From contig JALVEJ010000079.1 in assembly GCA_027031025.1 (NCBI GenBank), forward strand, positions 1-13,588: a DNA stretch of 13,588 bases, written 5' to 3'. The stretch's first letter is position 1. Each line of letters starts with the position of its first letter. Under the pieces are notes generated by a model. It worked only from the letters and a program-made list of their open reading frames with translations, made no database searches and was not told the origin of the DNA. The position numbers were made by a program, and so were the translations under genes. Source of the stretch: Flavobacteriales bacterium. Lineage in GTDB: Bacteria; Bacteroidota; Bacteroidia; Flavobacteriales; Flavobacteriaceae. Positions 6,691-13,588 of the stretch are shown here, one piece after another.

Positions 6691-6883
6691 CAATTAAATT
6701 GTCTATATGTTTTATTATAAAAATTTACCCTTCGGGCTTATTTAGTAAACCCAGTAGGGATAAAATTATTTAAAAGATAATAGAACATGATTATATAATT
6801 CTTAACCAAATTTATTATTACCCATACGAAACAACATAGAGCCAAAATTTTTATAATAGCAGTTTAATTATAAATCAATTTTT

Positions 6884-9745
6884 TTATTCTTTTTCAAGCT
6901 CTTGGATTCGTTTTTCCAATGTTTTTATCTTTTCTAACTTTTGTTTTAAAAGTTTGTTTTCTTGCATAATCGTCTTCATTTTATTTTTCAGTGATTTATT
7001 ATCATCTTCCAAACTTTTAACCTTATCATTCAGTTCTTTAATTCCGGCGGTTAAAATAGGTGTCAGTCGCGAATAATCCACCATCATAGGAGCGGTATGA
7101 ACATCACCGTTGGGGTCGCCGCTGACGGCTTGCGGATATACGGTTTGTAATTCTTGGGCGATAAAGCCGTATTCTTTTTTCCCCGGAAGGGCTTTGTATT
7201 CATATTGTCTCGGCTTTATCTCATTGATGATATGCAAAGCATCATCAATGGATACGATATGGGTTTTCAATCGCCGGTCGGAAGTGGTTTGGTAAAGCAC
7301 ACCGGTTCCGTTTCCTACAATTTTTCCGCTATTGGTTCCACCTCCGGTTCCAAATCCCTGAACAAAACCTATAAAGTAATTATTATTGGTCGTAGTGGTG
7401 GGTGCGAGCCTGATTTTTACCCCCTTTGCCGTTGATGATGCCAAAGTGTTATAAAATTCAGCCACATAGCCGTTTGTATTGTCGTCTTCCACAAACAAAC
7501 GGGTAGAAAAATTATTGGAACCAATGGAGACATTTCCGTATGTATAAATATCATCATTAATATTGTTAGGTGGGGTACCTCCGGCTTCGTACCAGTCGGC
7601 ATCTTGAAGTAATGATAAATCCACCGTTTGCGGTACCATACCATCATTTTCCAATGAAAGGTTTAAAGTCGTTCCGGTAAGGTTAAATTGGTCAATGGTT
7701 TGATCATCAGTATTATCCAAATAACCGGATAAATCGACAGGGGTTGTATCGTTGGTTAAACTCAATGTATTACCGGATAAAGATAAATCTTGGTTATCGG
7801 TATTATCTAAATAACCGGATAAATCAACGGGCGTGGCATCATTGGTTAAACTCAATGTATTACCGGATAAAGATAAATCTTGGTTGTCGGAATCATTAAT
7901 AATATTGTTCGGATCTACAAACGACACATTACCGGCACCGTCGGTAGCCATGACTTGGTTGGCAGTGCCGTCTGTTAAAGGCATATTGTATTCGTCATTG
8001 ATGTTCATCAGTCCGCTTTTATATATAGTCAAGGCATTTCCCTTGAGGAATGTAGATGTGCCGTTTCCCACGACAAATAATCGATCGGAAGGGTTCCAAG
8101 AAATAGCAGTATTGGGCGAATAGTTTGAATTAAACATCCCTACAACAGTTTCCCCATAAGAATATGCGGTAGTGTTATATCCCATAGCAATAGAATTATT
8201 ACCAGATGCAGCTGTAGATTGTCCCATAGCAACAGCCACCGCACCGGATGCGGTATTATTTATACCTATTGCAACTGATGCAAATCCTAGAGCTTCCGAA
8301 TGATCTCCCATTGAAATTGCAAAATCAGTATAGGATTTTGATGATAAACCTGCAGCAAAAGCCCCTCTACCTTTTGCTAAGGTATTTTGGCCTGTTGCAA
8401 ATGAATAATCACCAACATAAGCATCGGACCAAATAAATCCATCGAATTGATTGTTTTCGTAAACAATATTCCCGGCTCTAAAAGCGGCTTTTTTTGGATT
8501 AAAAAACATTTTTGCCTTAAATCCGGCAGGTAAAAAACCGGAGCCATGACCAAAAGTTCCCGTTACATGAAAACCATCACCTCCATTTATCTCTACCGCC
8601 CCATTATCGGCTGTAATAATACGTCCTGCACCGGCGCCACCTTCATCATAGGCTTGGTCGAGGGTGTTTTTAGCAATAATTGTAGAAGGATCTACAAATG
8701 ACACATTACCGGCACCGTCGGTAGCCATGACTTGGTTGGCAGTGCCGTCTGTTAAAGGCATATTGTATTCGTCATTGATGTTCATCAGTCCGTTTTTATA
8801 AATGGTCAGGGCATTTCCCCTGAGGTATGTAGATGTGCCGTTTCCCACGACAAATAATCGATCGGAAGGGTTCCAAGAAATAGCAGTATTGGGCGAATAG
8901 TTTGAATTGTACATCCCTATGACGGTTTCGGCAAAGGAAGGTGCCGTGGTATAAAATCCCATGACGGTGGATATATTGCCGGATGCAGTTGTATAACGTC
9001 CTATCGATGTAGCATATAAGCCGGAGGCAAGTGTATTATCCCCTATGGCTGTTGAAAAATTTCCGGATGCAACAGTCGTATTTCCCATAGCGGTTGCAGA
9101 TTTGCCGGAAGCTTCGGTTAGCACACCGAAAGCCGTACTCGACTCACCGGAAGCCAGTGTATTGCGCCCGGTTGCAAAGGAATACCGCCCGATATTCACA
9201 TCATCCCACACATCATTGTGAAAATCTCCGAAATTTCCTTGTATATTACCGGCTCGGAATGCGGCTTTCCGGGGATTAAAAAACATCCGGGTACCTACTC
9301 CGCTCAAGTTAACGGCATCTCCCAAATAAAGAGCTCCGGTTACTTGAAATCCGTCATCGCCATTGATTTCAACAGCTCCGTTATCGGCTGTAATAATACG
9401 TCCTACACCAGCACCGCCTTCATCATAGGCTTGGTCTAATGTGTTTCGCGTATCACTAATGGGTATCCAAGAAGTGGAATTGTTATCCCAATAATAAAAG
9501 CCGGGAAGATGACTACCCGAAGCAGTCGTCAAATACACCAGCATACCATGTTGGGCGGCTAATGGATGAGGGATGGGAAAAGCATCTATACGGGGAATTA
9601 AAATACCATCGGTGTATGAAGGAACAGCTTGATTAGTAGCCGTTATATCTAATGTCGCCTTTGGGCTTGTATTATTGATACCTATCTGAGCGGTAGATAT
9701 CATATAACAAAAAAACAGAACCGGAATTGTCAAAATTGCTTTCAT
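6884..9745 (-). CDS. Large fibre/adhesin-like protein with duplicated YadA-type heads and S74 chaperone (953 aa)
   Basis: Residues 1-20 are a signal peptide (ending STAQ), followed by IGINNTSPKATLDI, a common start of Bacteroidota fibre proteins. Residues 101-359 and 360-618 are two copies of one roughly 259-residue unit (NTLDQAYDEGGAG ... SYSPNTAISWNPSDRLFVVG type ends). Each unit contains a head of 14-residue repeats (for example TVASGNFSTAIGDN, TLASGLYATSIGRY), the classic YadA left-handed beta-roll pattern. Residues 619-680 are two 30-residue repeats with NQDLSLSGNTLSLTND. Residues 822-905 are a Peptidase_S74 chaperone (SDRRLKTHI, YGFIAQELQ, VDYSRLTPIL), with Ser822 and Lys827 spaced as in the known self-cleavage dyad. 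Residues 903-953 are a long coiled coil. It has no T9SS domain. It is expected to form a trimeric fibre whose C-terminus is removed by self-cleavage. It is transcribed alone from the 9746-10058 divergent region. Confidence 0.93.
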   Translation of the reverse strand: MKAILTIPVLFFCYMISTAQIGINNTSPKATLDITATNQAVPSYTDGILIPRIDAFPIPHPLAAQHGMLVYLTTASGSHLPGFYYWDNNSTSWIPISDTRNTLDQAYDEGGAGVGRIITADNGAVEINGDDGFQVTGALYLGDAVNLSGVGTRMFFNPRKAAFRAGNIQGNFGDFHNDVWDDVNIGRYSFATGRNTLASGESSTAFGVLTEASGKSATAMGNTTVASGNFSTAIGDNTLASGLYATSIGRYTTASGNISTVMGFYTTAPSFAETVIGMYNSNYSPNTAISWNPSDRLFVVGNGTSTYLRGNALTIYKNGLMNINDEYNMPLTDGTANQVMATDGAGNVSFVDPSTIIAKNTLDQAYDEGGAGAGRIITADNGAVEINGGDGFHVTGTFGHGSGFLPAGFKAKMFFNPKKAAFRAGNIVYENNQFDGFIWSDAYVGDYSFATGQNTLAKGRGAFAAGLSSKSYTDFAISMGDHSEALGFASVAIGINNTASGAVAVAMGQSTAASGNNSIAMGYNTTAYSYGETVVGMFNSNYSPNTAISWNPSDRLFVVGNGTSTFLKGNALTIYKSGLMNINDEYNMPLTDGTANQVMATDGAGNVSFVDPNNIINDSDNQDLSLSGNTLSLTNDATPVDLSGYLDNTDNQDLSLSGNTLSLTNDTTPVDLSGYLDNTDDQTIDQFNLTGTTLNLSLENDGMVPQTVDLSLLQDADWYEAGGTPPNNINDDIYTYGNVSIGSNNFSTRLFVEDDNTNGYVAEFYNTLASSTAKGVKIRLAPTTTTNNNYFIGFVQGFGTGGGTNSGKIVGNGTGVLYQTTSDRRLKTHIVSIDDALHIINEIKPRQYEYKALPGKKEYGFIAQELQTVYPQAVSGDPNGDVHTAPMMVDYSRLTPILTAGIKELNDKVKSLEDDNKSLKNKMKTIMQENKLLKQKLEKIKTLEKRIQELEKE
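7711..7890. repeat. Tandem 90-bp repeat within the fibre gene (two copies)
   Basis: Copies at 7711-7800 and 7801-7890 differ at only a few bases and encode the 30-residue unit DNQDLSLSGNTLSLTND...PVDLSGYLDNT twice. Such in-frame repeats can expand or contract by slipped-strand or recombination events, changing fibre length. Confidence 0.85.
7911..8142. repeat. Direct repeat, copy B (232 bp) of the internal duplication
   Basis: This stretch aligns without gaps to 8688-8919 at an offset of 777 bp, with about 9 differences counted by eye. It encodes the end of the second 259-residue unit (SNYSPNTAISWNPSD... to DGAGNVSFVDP). The offset is a multiple of three, so recombination between copies would keep the frame. 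Confidence 0.9.
8688..8919. repeat. Direct repeat, copy A (232 bp) of the internal duplication
   Basis: This is the partner of 7911-8142. It encodes the end of the first 259-residue unit in the fibre protein. The DNA between the copies, which encodes the YadA-like heads, is much more diverged than these ends. Confidence 0.9.
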
Positions 9746-9905
9746 AATTTATTATTTAGGTTATCATTTTATATTTCAATTTTGTTAAAAAATAGCATAT
9801 ATTGTAGTAATAAACACATAAATCGCAGACAAAAATTCATCAATTTTGATTTATTTATTTAAAGTAAAAATATTGTTTTTGAAACTATCAAATAGTATTT
9901 TTTGA

Positions 9906-9935
9906 TAAACGACAGAAAATTTATGTTAAACGACA
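9906..9935. promoter_or_regulatory. Direct repeat TAAACGACA x2 with 21-bp period (candidate tandem regulator site)
   Basis: TAAACGACA occurs at 9906-9914 and again at 9927-9935, identical over 9 bases, with 12 bases between. Two helical turns between direct repeats of about 9 bp is the geometry of LytTR-type response regulator sites (established for AgrA/LytR-family proteins), though the bases fit that consensus only partly. The site is about 160 bp upstream of the leftward start and 90 bp upstream of the rightward -10 box, so it could serve either or both genes. Confidence 0.5.
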
Positions 9936-10022
9936 TTTTATGTAACATTAGTAACATATCGAATAGTTTAATATTTATTAATAATTTTAAGAATTTGTAA
10001 TAAAATTGTCCTTACAATTATG

Positions 10023-10030
10023 TATTTTTG
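10023..10030 (+). promoter_or_regulatory. Bacteroidota-type -10 box (TATTTTTG) of the 10059-11849 gene
   Basis: TATTTTTG matches the TAnnTTTG -10 consensus of Bacteroidota primary sigma factors, and is 28 bp upstream of the ATG at 10059, giving a leader of about 20 nt. No TTG/TTTG element sits at the ideal 17-23 bp upstream: TTTG at 9994-9997 is 25 bp away and TTG at 10006-10008 is 14 bp away. An activator-dependent promoter would fit. Confidence 0.5.
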
Positions 10031-10058
10031 TATTATTAAACACAAACAAATATTATTT

Positions 10059-11849
10059 ATGAAAAAAACATATACTTTATTTCCATTTTTATCATTTATA
10101 CTTTTAAGTTGGCAACTACACAGCCAAACACCGGCTAATGACACCTGTTCGGGGGCAGAAGTTTTACCGGTAGATACCAGTTGTAATTATGTGGTAGCCA
10201 ACACTCAAAGCGCTACTGATTCGGGCGTTCCTAGTCCGGGTTGTGGAAGCTATCAAGGAGCAGATTTATGGTATACTTTTACCGTCCCGAATATCACATC
10301 AACAGAATCCATTATTTTATCTACGAGCGCCATAGCAGGCAGTAATGTTAATGACACCGGTATGGCATTATATTCGGGTGATTGTAATAATCTAACATTG
10401 GTTGAATGTGACGATAGTGATTCACCGGGTAATTTTTCGAGAATTGTCTTAAAATATCCTAGCCCGGGTTCGGTATATTATGTGCGTGTATGGGTCTATG
10501 ACAATGATTATGCGGACGCTTTTAATCTGTGCGCTAAAATAGAAGATATACCGGCAAATGATCTTTGTTCCGGTGCCGAACCAATTACCGTTTATCCACC
10601 GGGTGGTGGTGCAGGAAATGAAATTTCCGCTCATACCTTGACGGCCACTTTTAGCGGACAATACTCTTCATGTGATTCTTATGGACAAAATTTGGATTTA
10701 TGGTATTCATTTACAGCCCCGCCATCAGGAAAAATTAAAGTGATAACGGGTGGAGATGAAGGCAGAAATATTGAAGCGGCTGTGTACGATAGTTGTGGCG
10801 GAACGGAACTCGAGTGTCATGGCAATAGTAATATTAAAACTTTTTCAGGTTTAACGCCGGGGCAAAGTTACCTATTACAAGTTTGGCATGATACTTCACA
10901 CGTTGGAGACTTTACACTAGTTATTGAAGATGTAGGCTTTAGCAACATTGTTTTCGATACCGATATTATGCCCAATTGTAGCCAGAATCAATTTTCGGTT
11001 AATGTTAATGTCACCGATTTAGGCGGTGCCCAGTCTGTCACAATTAGTGATGATCAAGGAAATCCGAGTCAACAACTTACTAGCACAGGAACTGTAACAT
11101 TCGGTCCTTACAATTCAGGCGATACAGTTGTTTTTACGGTCACTAATGATGCCGATAACTCTTTTACAACCAGTCAAACCGTGCATTATATTTGTCCACC
11201 CGAAAATGACGATTGTGCCAATGCCATAGAAGTTACTTACCCATTACCATATACTAATACCCAAGATGCAACCGGTGCAACCAATAATTCCGGTTTTATT
11301 TCTTGTAACGGCAATGGTATGAATGATGGTGTCTGGTATAAATTCACAGCCGAGACGGTTAATGGTGATTTGACAATTGAAGTTCGTCCGCAAGGTTGGG
11401 ATGCAGAAGTAGCAGTATATACAGGAAATTGTAATAACCTAAATTGTGTAAGCCGGGCTGATGTAGGAGGGACAAATGTTAGAGAAACCATCAATTTTAC
11501 GCCGGTATCGGGTACTGATTATTATATCAATATAGGCTATTGGAGTGATTCAAATGACGGGAATGAAGGCCCTTTTACCATAACAGTTTCCGGTGATATC
11601 ACCGGTGTGGACAAACTTAACAAAAACGATTTTAAATTTTACCCAAATCCTTCTAAATCAATAATCTATTGGGATTCAAACAGACCGGTTGAAAAAATAC
11701 AAATTACCAATCTGTCAGGCCAAATAATAATGACGTTGAAAAAACCAGTTACACCCTATTTTAATATTTCCAATTTGAATAAAGGCATATATTTTATAAA
11801 TGTTTTTATAGATGGCAAACAAGCCACCTATAAGATAATTAAAATATAA
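10059..11849 (+). CDS. Secreted ANDxC-repeat (PPC-like) protein with T9SS type A sorting domain (596 aa)
   Basis: The start at 10059 is chosen because it puts a signal peptide (MKKTYTLFPFLSFILLSWQLHSQ) at the N-terminus; an upstream ATG at 10020 would overlap the promoter box. Three related beta-sandwich domains follow, each opening with a signature: ANDTCSGAE (26-34), ANDLCSGAE (166-174) and ENDDCANAIEV (382-392). Each has a central WY(T/S/K)FT motif and a GxxY(Y/L)xxxW or Y(Y)INIGYW strand, as in bacterial pre-peptidase C-terminal (PPC-like) domains. Residues 305-380 form a separate Ig-like insert (TVTFGPYNSGDTVVFTV). Residues 525-596 are a T9SS type A domain: FKFYPNP (525-531), ITNLSGQI, FNISNLNKGIYFINVF and KIIKI. 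No protease domain is present, so it is probably a surface-binding or adhesive protein. It is divergent from the 953-aa fibre gene and convergent with ftsH. Confidence 0.92.
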   Translation: MKKTYTLFPFLSFILLSWQLHSQTPANDTCSGAEVLPVDTSCNYVVANTQSATDSGVPSPGCGSYQGADLWYTFTVPNITSTESIILSTSAIAGSNVNDTGMALYSGDCNNLTLVECDDSDSPGNFSRIVLKYPSPGSVYYVRVWVYDNDYADAFNLCAKIEDIPANDLCSGAEPITVYPPGGGAGNEISAHTLTATFSGQYSSCDSYGQNLDLWYSFTAPPSGKIKVITGGDEGRNIEAAVYDSCGGTELECHGNSNIKTFSGLTPGQSYLLQVWHDTSHVGDFTLVIEDVGFSNIVFDTDIMPNCSQNQFSVNVNVTDLGGAQSVTISDDQGNPSQQLTSTGTVTFGPYNSGDTVVFTVTNDADNSFTTSQTVHYICPPENDDCANAIEVTYPLPYTNTQDATGATNNSGFISCNGNGMNDGVWYKFTAETVNGDLTIEVRPQGWDAEVAVYTGNCNNLNCVSRADVGGTNVRETINFTPVSGTDYYINIGYWSDSNDGNEGPFTITVSGDITGVDKLNKNDFKFYPNPSKSIIYWDSNRPVEKIQITNLSGQIIMTLKKPVTPYFNISNLNKGIYFINVFIDGKQATYKIIKI

Positions 11850-11870
11850 AAAACATCAAATGATTAATAT

Positions 11871-11905
11871 AAAAAGCTTGACATTTTAATTTTGTCAAGC
11901 TTTTT
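11871..11905. terminator. Bidirectional intrinsic terminator between convergent genes
   Basis: AAAAAGCTTGACA (11871-11883) and TGTCAAGCTTTTT (11893-11905) form a perfect 13-bp stem with a 9-base loop. On the plus strand it runs into TTTTTTT; on the minus strand the A-run gives a U-tract. It sits 21 bp past the 10059-11849 stop and about 30 bp past the ftsH stop, ending both transcripts. Confidence 0.9.
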
Positions 11906-11935
11906 TTGAAAGAAAGATTATGTTTAAAACCTTAT

Positions 11936-13588
11936 CTAAGCTTGTGTCGAATCTTTTTGATTATCTTTATTTTGTCTGTTATCTGGTTTGTCATCAGTAT
12001 TTTTTTCAATTTTTTTGTCATCAAAAGGCCGTTTACCGAGGATTTCTTCCAAATCTTCTTTAAAAATGACTTCTTTCTCCAACAAACGTTCGGCTAATTT
12101 AACCAACTTATCTTTATGCTTTTCTAAAAGTTTTTTAACCCGTTGGTATTGTTCTTCTATAAGTTTTGAAATTTCTTCATCGATAATTTCAGCTGTTTTT
12201 TCACTGTATGGCTTGGTAAAACCATATTCTTGACCGGAAGAATCGTAATAAGTTAAATTACCAATTTTATCATTCAATCCGTAAACGGTTACCATGGCAC
12301 GGGCTTGTTTGGTTACTTTTTCCAAATCGTTAAGGGCGCCGGTAGAAATATTACCAAATATGACTTCTTCTGCAGCCCGTCCGGCTAGGGTTGCCGCCAT
12401 TTCATCGAGCATGTGTTCTTTTTCAACCAAAACCCGTTCTTCGGGTAAATACCAAGCGGCACCAAGTGACTGCCCCCGTGGAACAATGGTAACTTTAACC
12501 AATGGATGCGCATGCTCCAATAACCAACTGGCGGTAGCGTGTCCGGCTTCGTGATGCGCCACCCGTTTTTTCTCCTCTGGTTTAATGACTTTATTTTTCT
12601 TTTCCAAACCACCGATAATACGGTCAACCGCATCAAGAAAATCTTGACGTTCTACCTTTTCTTTATTTTTTCTAGCGGCAATAAGAGCAGCTTCATTACA
12701 AACATTGGCTATATCGGCACCGGAAAATCCGGGGGTTTGCTTGGCTAAAAAATCCACATCTACATCTTTAGCTAATTTTAATGGTTTTAAGTGGACTTCA
12801 AATATTTCTTTTCGTTCATGCAAATCGGGTAAATCTACAAATATTTGACGGTCAAACCGGCCGGCACGCAACAAAGCTTTATCTAAAATATCGGCTCGGT
12901 TGGTTGCACCAATCACAATAACATTATCTTTTGAGCCAAAACCATCCATTTCGGTTAATAATTGGTTGAGCGTGTTTTCGCGTTCATCATTGCTACCGGT
13001 AAAATTGTTTTTACCCCGCGCCCGTCCTATGGCATCAATTTCGTCAATAAATATAATAGACGGCGATTTTTCTTTGGCTTTTTTAAACAAATCACGGACG
13101 CGAGAAGCACCAACACCTACAAACATCTCCACAAAATCAGAACCGGACAAAGAGAAAAACGGCACTTTGGCTTCGCCGGCTACGGCTTTTGCCAATAAAG
13201 TTTTACCGGTTCCGGGAGGTCCTACCAATAAAACACCTTTGGGAATTTTACCACCTAATTTGGTATATTTTTCGGTATTCTTTAAAAAATCAACTATTTC
13301 TTTAACTTCTTCTTTGGCGCCTTCCAATCCGGCAACATCTTTAAAGGTTGTTTTTTCTTGTTTCTTGGCGTCATAAAGTTCGGCACGTGATTTACCGATA
13401 CTAAAAATACCACCGCCACCGGGACCACTACCACCGGTTGCACCTGACATGCGTCGCATCATATACAACCAAAAGCCGATAATTAAAACCCAAGGCAACA
13501 CATTCATCAAAAATCCCATGAAATAATCGGTAGTCGTTTTAAATCTATATTCGACGGGAATACCTTTGGCTTTGGCATGATCCAATTT
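11936..13588 (-). CDS. ftsH: ATP-dependent zinc metalloprotease FtsH (partial, N-terminus outside window)
   Basis: FtsH is a hexameric inner-membrane AAA+ protease that extracts and degrades membrane and regulatory proteins. Numbering from the TTG codon at 13585 of the visible part: residues 21-43 are the second transmembrane helix, followed by a Gly-rich linker; Walker A GPPGTGKT (122-129); pore loop FVG (155-157); Walker B IIFIDEID (177-184); second region of homology with Arg fingers Arg240 and Arg243; zinc site HEAGH (345-349) with third ligand Asp420 in LNDLEK; then a helical C-terminal part and a charged Lys/Asp/Gln tail. All catalytic residues are intact. Reading continues in frame past 13588, so the true start, first membrane helix and most of the periplasmic domain (about 100 residues by comparison with typical 640-650-aa FtsH) lie outside. 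It is housekeeping and unrelated to the surface-fibre genes. Confidence 0.98.
   Translation of the reverse strand, partial: KLDHAKAKGIPVEYRFKTTTDYFMGFLMNVLPWVLIIGFWLYMMRRMSGATGGSGPGGGGIFSIGKSRAELYDAKKQEKTTFKDVAGLEGAKEEVKEIVDFLKNTEKYTKLGGKIPKGVLLVGPPGTGKTLLAKAVAGEAKVPFFSLSGSDFVEMFVGVGASRVRDLFKKAKEKSPSIIFIDEIDAIGRARGKNNFTGSNDERENTLNQLLTEMDGFGSKDNVIVIGATNRADILDKALLRAGRFDRQIFVDLPDLHERKEIFEVHLKPLKLAKDVDVDFLAKQTPGFSGADIANVCNEAALIAARKNKEKVERQDFLDAVDRIIGGLEKKNKVIKPEEKKRVAHHEAGHATASWLLEHAHPLVKVTIVPRGQSLGAAWYLPEERVLVEKEHMLDEMAATLAGRAAEEVIFGNISTGALNDLEKVTKQARAMVTVYGLNDKIGNLTYYDSSGQEYGFTKPYSEKTAEIIDEEISKLIEEQYQRVKKLLEKHKDKLVKLAERLLEKEVIFKEDLEEILGKRPFDDKKIEKNTDDKPDNRQNKDNQKDSTQA

Larger units (their letters stand above)
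6266..6883. other. 618-bp intergenic region between the two fibre clusters
   Basis: This AT-rich stretch holds a TAAACGACA box near its left end and a strong terminator hairpin at 6671-6690. A 60-codon open frame on the minus strand (6375-6557) would encode a hydrophobic single-helix peptide, but nothing supports its translation. A second, weak hairpin (ACCC TTC GGGC, 6727-6737) lies closer to the 6884 stop codon, but its stem is too short to call a terminator. No tRNA, riboswitch or other RNA gene was seen. Confidence 0.6.
9746..10058. promoter_or_regulatory. Divergent intergenic promoter region (313 bp)
   Basis: This region separates the minus-strand fibre gene from the plus-strand ANDxC-repeat gene and must hold the promoters of both. 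It contains a 21-bp-spaced direct repeat (9906-9935) and a TAnnTTTG box facing right (10023-10030). No matching CAAAnnTA box facing left was found; the nearest, CAAATAGTA at 9889-9897, has one base too many. The leader of the leftward gene has AGGTTAT (9758-9764) 12 bp from its start codon, like the leaders of two other genes here. Confidence 0.7.

Noticed and set aside
6727..6737. ACCC-TTC-GGGC hairpin as the terminator of the 953-aa gene
   Set aside because: The stem is only about 3-4 bp; the 7-bp GC stem with U-tract at 6671-6690 is far better.
3884..9745. Fibre genes considered as prophage tail-fibre genes
   Set aside because: S74 domains are frequent in phage fibres, but there are no capsid, tail, integrase or lysis genes nearby, and both proteins carry Sec signal peptides and sit beside T9SS proteins.
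10020..10058. Upstream ATG at 10020 as start of the ANDxC-repeat protein
   Set aside because: It would add 13 residues ahead of a good signal peptide and would overlap the TATTTTTG promoter box.
12900..13376. 158-codon plus-strand open frame opposite ftsH
   Set aside because: It lies fully inside ftsH, whose every motif is intact; the frame is an antisense shadow.

Overview
The window looks like a chromosomal segment of a Bacteroidota bacterium, most likely Flavobacteriia or a close relative. The DNA is AT-rich. Start codons are preceded by A-rich leaders rather than Shine-Dalgarno sequences. One promoter has a TAnnTTTG-type -10 box. Secreted proteins end in type IX secretion (T9SS) type A sorting domains (YPNP...G...L..G.Y...KIIK). 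This assignment is inference from sequence style, not from a database search.

Layout. Bases 1-235 hold no gene but contain a 66-bp near-perfect palindrome. From 236 to 9745 every gene is on the minus strand, and almost all encode exported or membrane proteins. In transcription order they are: a 953-aa trimeric-adhesin-like fibre with a C-terminal intramolecular chaperone (6884-9745); a terminator hairpin (6671-6690); a 73-aa orphan T9SS-sorting-domain-like protein (6044-6265); a 159-aa secreted protein that is mostly a T9SS sorting domain (5525-6004); a second, 540-aa fibre/chaperone protein (3884-5506); a two-lobed 255-aa secreted protein (3078-3845); a 168-bp palindromic MITE-like insertion directly behind its stop codon (2909-3076); a right-handed beta-helix protein (1369-2754); a 116-aa single-pass membrane protein (1012-1362); and a 254-aa secreted protein with a glycine-zipper hydrophobic segment and an acidic tail (236-1000). 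Divergently transcribed at 10059-11849 is a 596-aa secreted protein with three ANDxC-type beta-sandwich repeats and a T9SS domain. It converges, across a bidirectional terminator, on ftsH, which is cut by the right edge (11936-13588).

How the genes may work together. The central block (3078-9745, possibly with 10059-11849) reads as a cell-surface or secreted fibre locus. It has two proteins with YadA-like head repeats and self-cleaving S74 chaperone domains, neither with a sorting domain of its own, next to small proteins that are little more than a T9SS sorting domain. A repeated TAAACGACA box occurs twice at 21-bp spacing between the divergent 6884-9745 and 10059-11849 genes, and once more upstream of 6044-6265. 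This suggests shared control by one tandem-site regulator. The 236-2754 group has gaps of 6 and 11 bp and is probably one operon. Its last two genes could be a secreted pore-like protein and a membrane partner, but that is speculation. ftsH is ordinary housekeeping.
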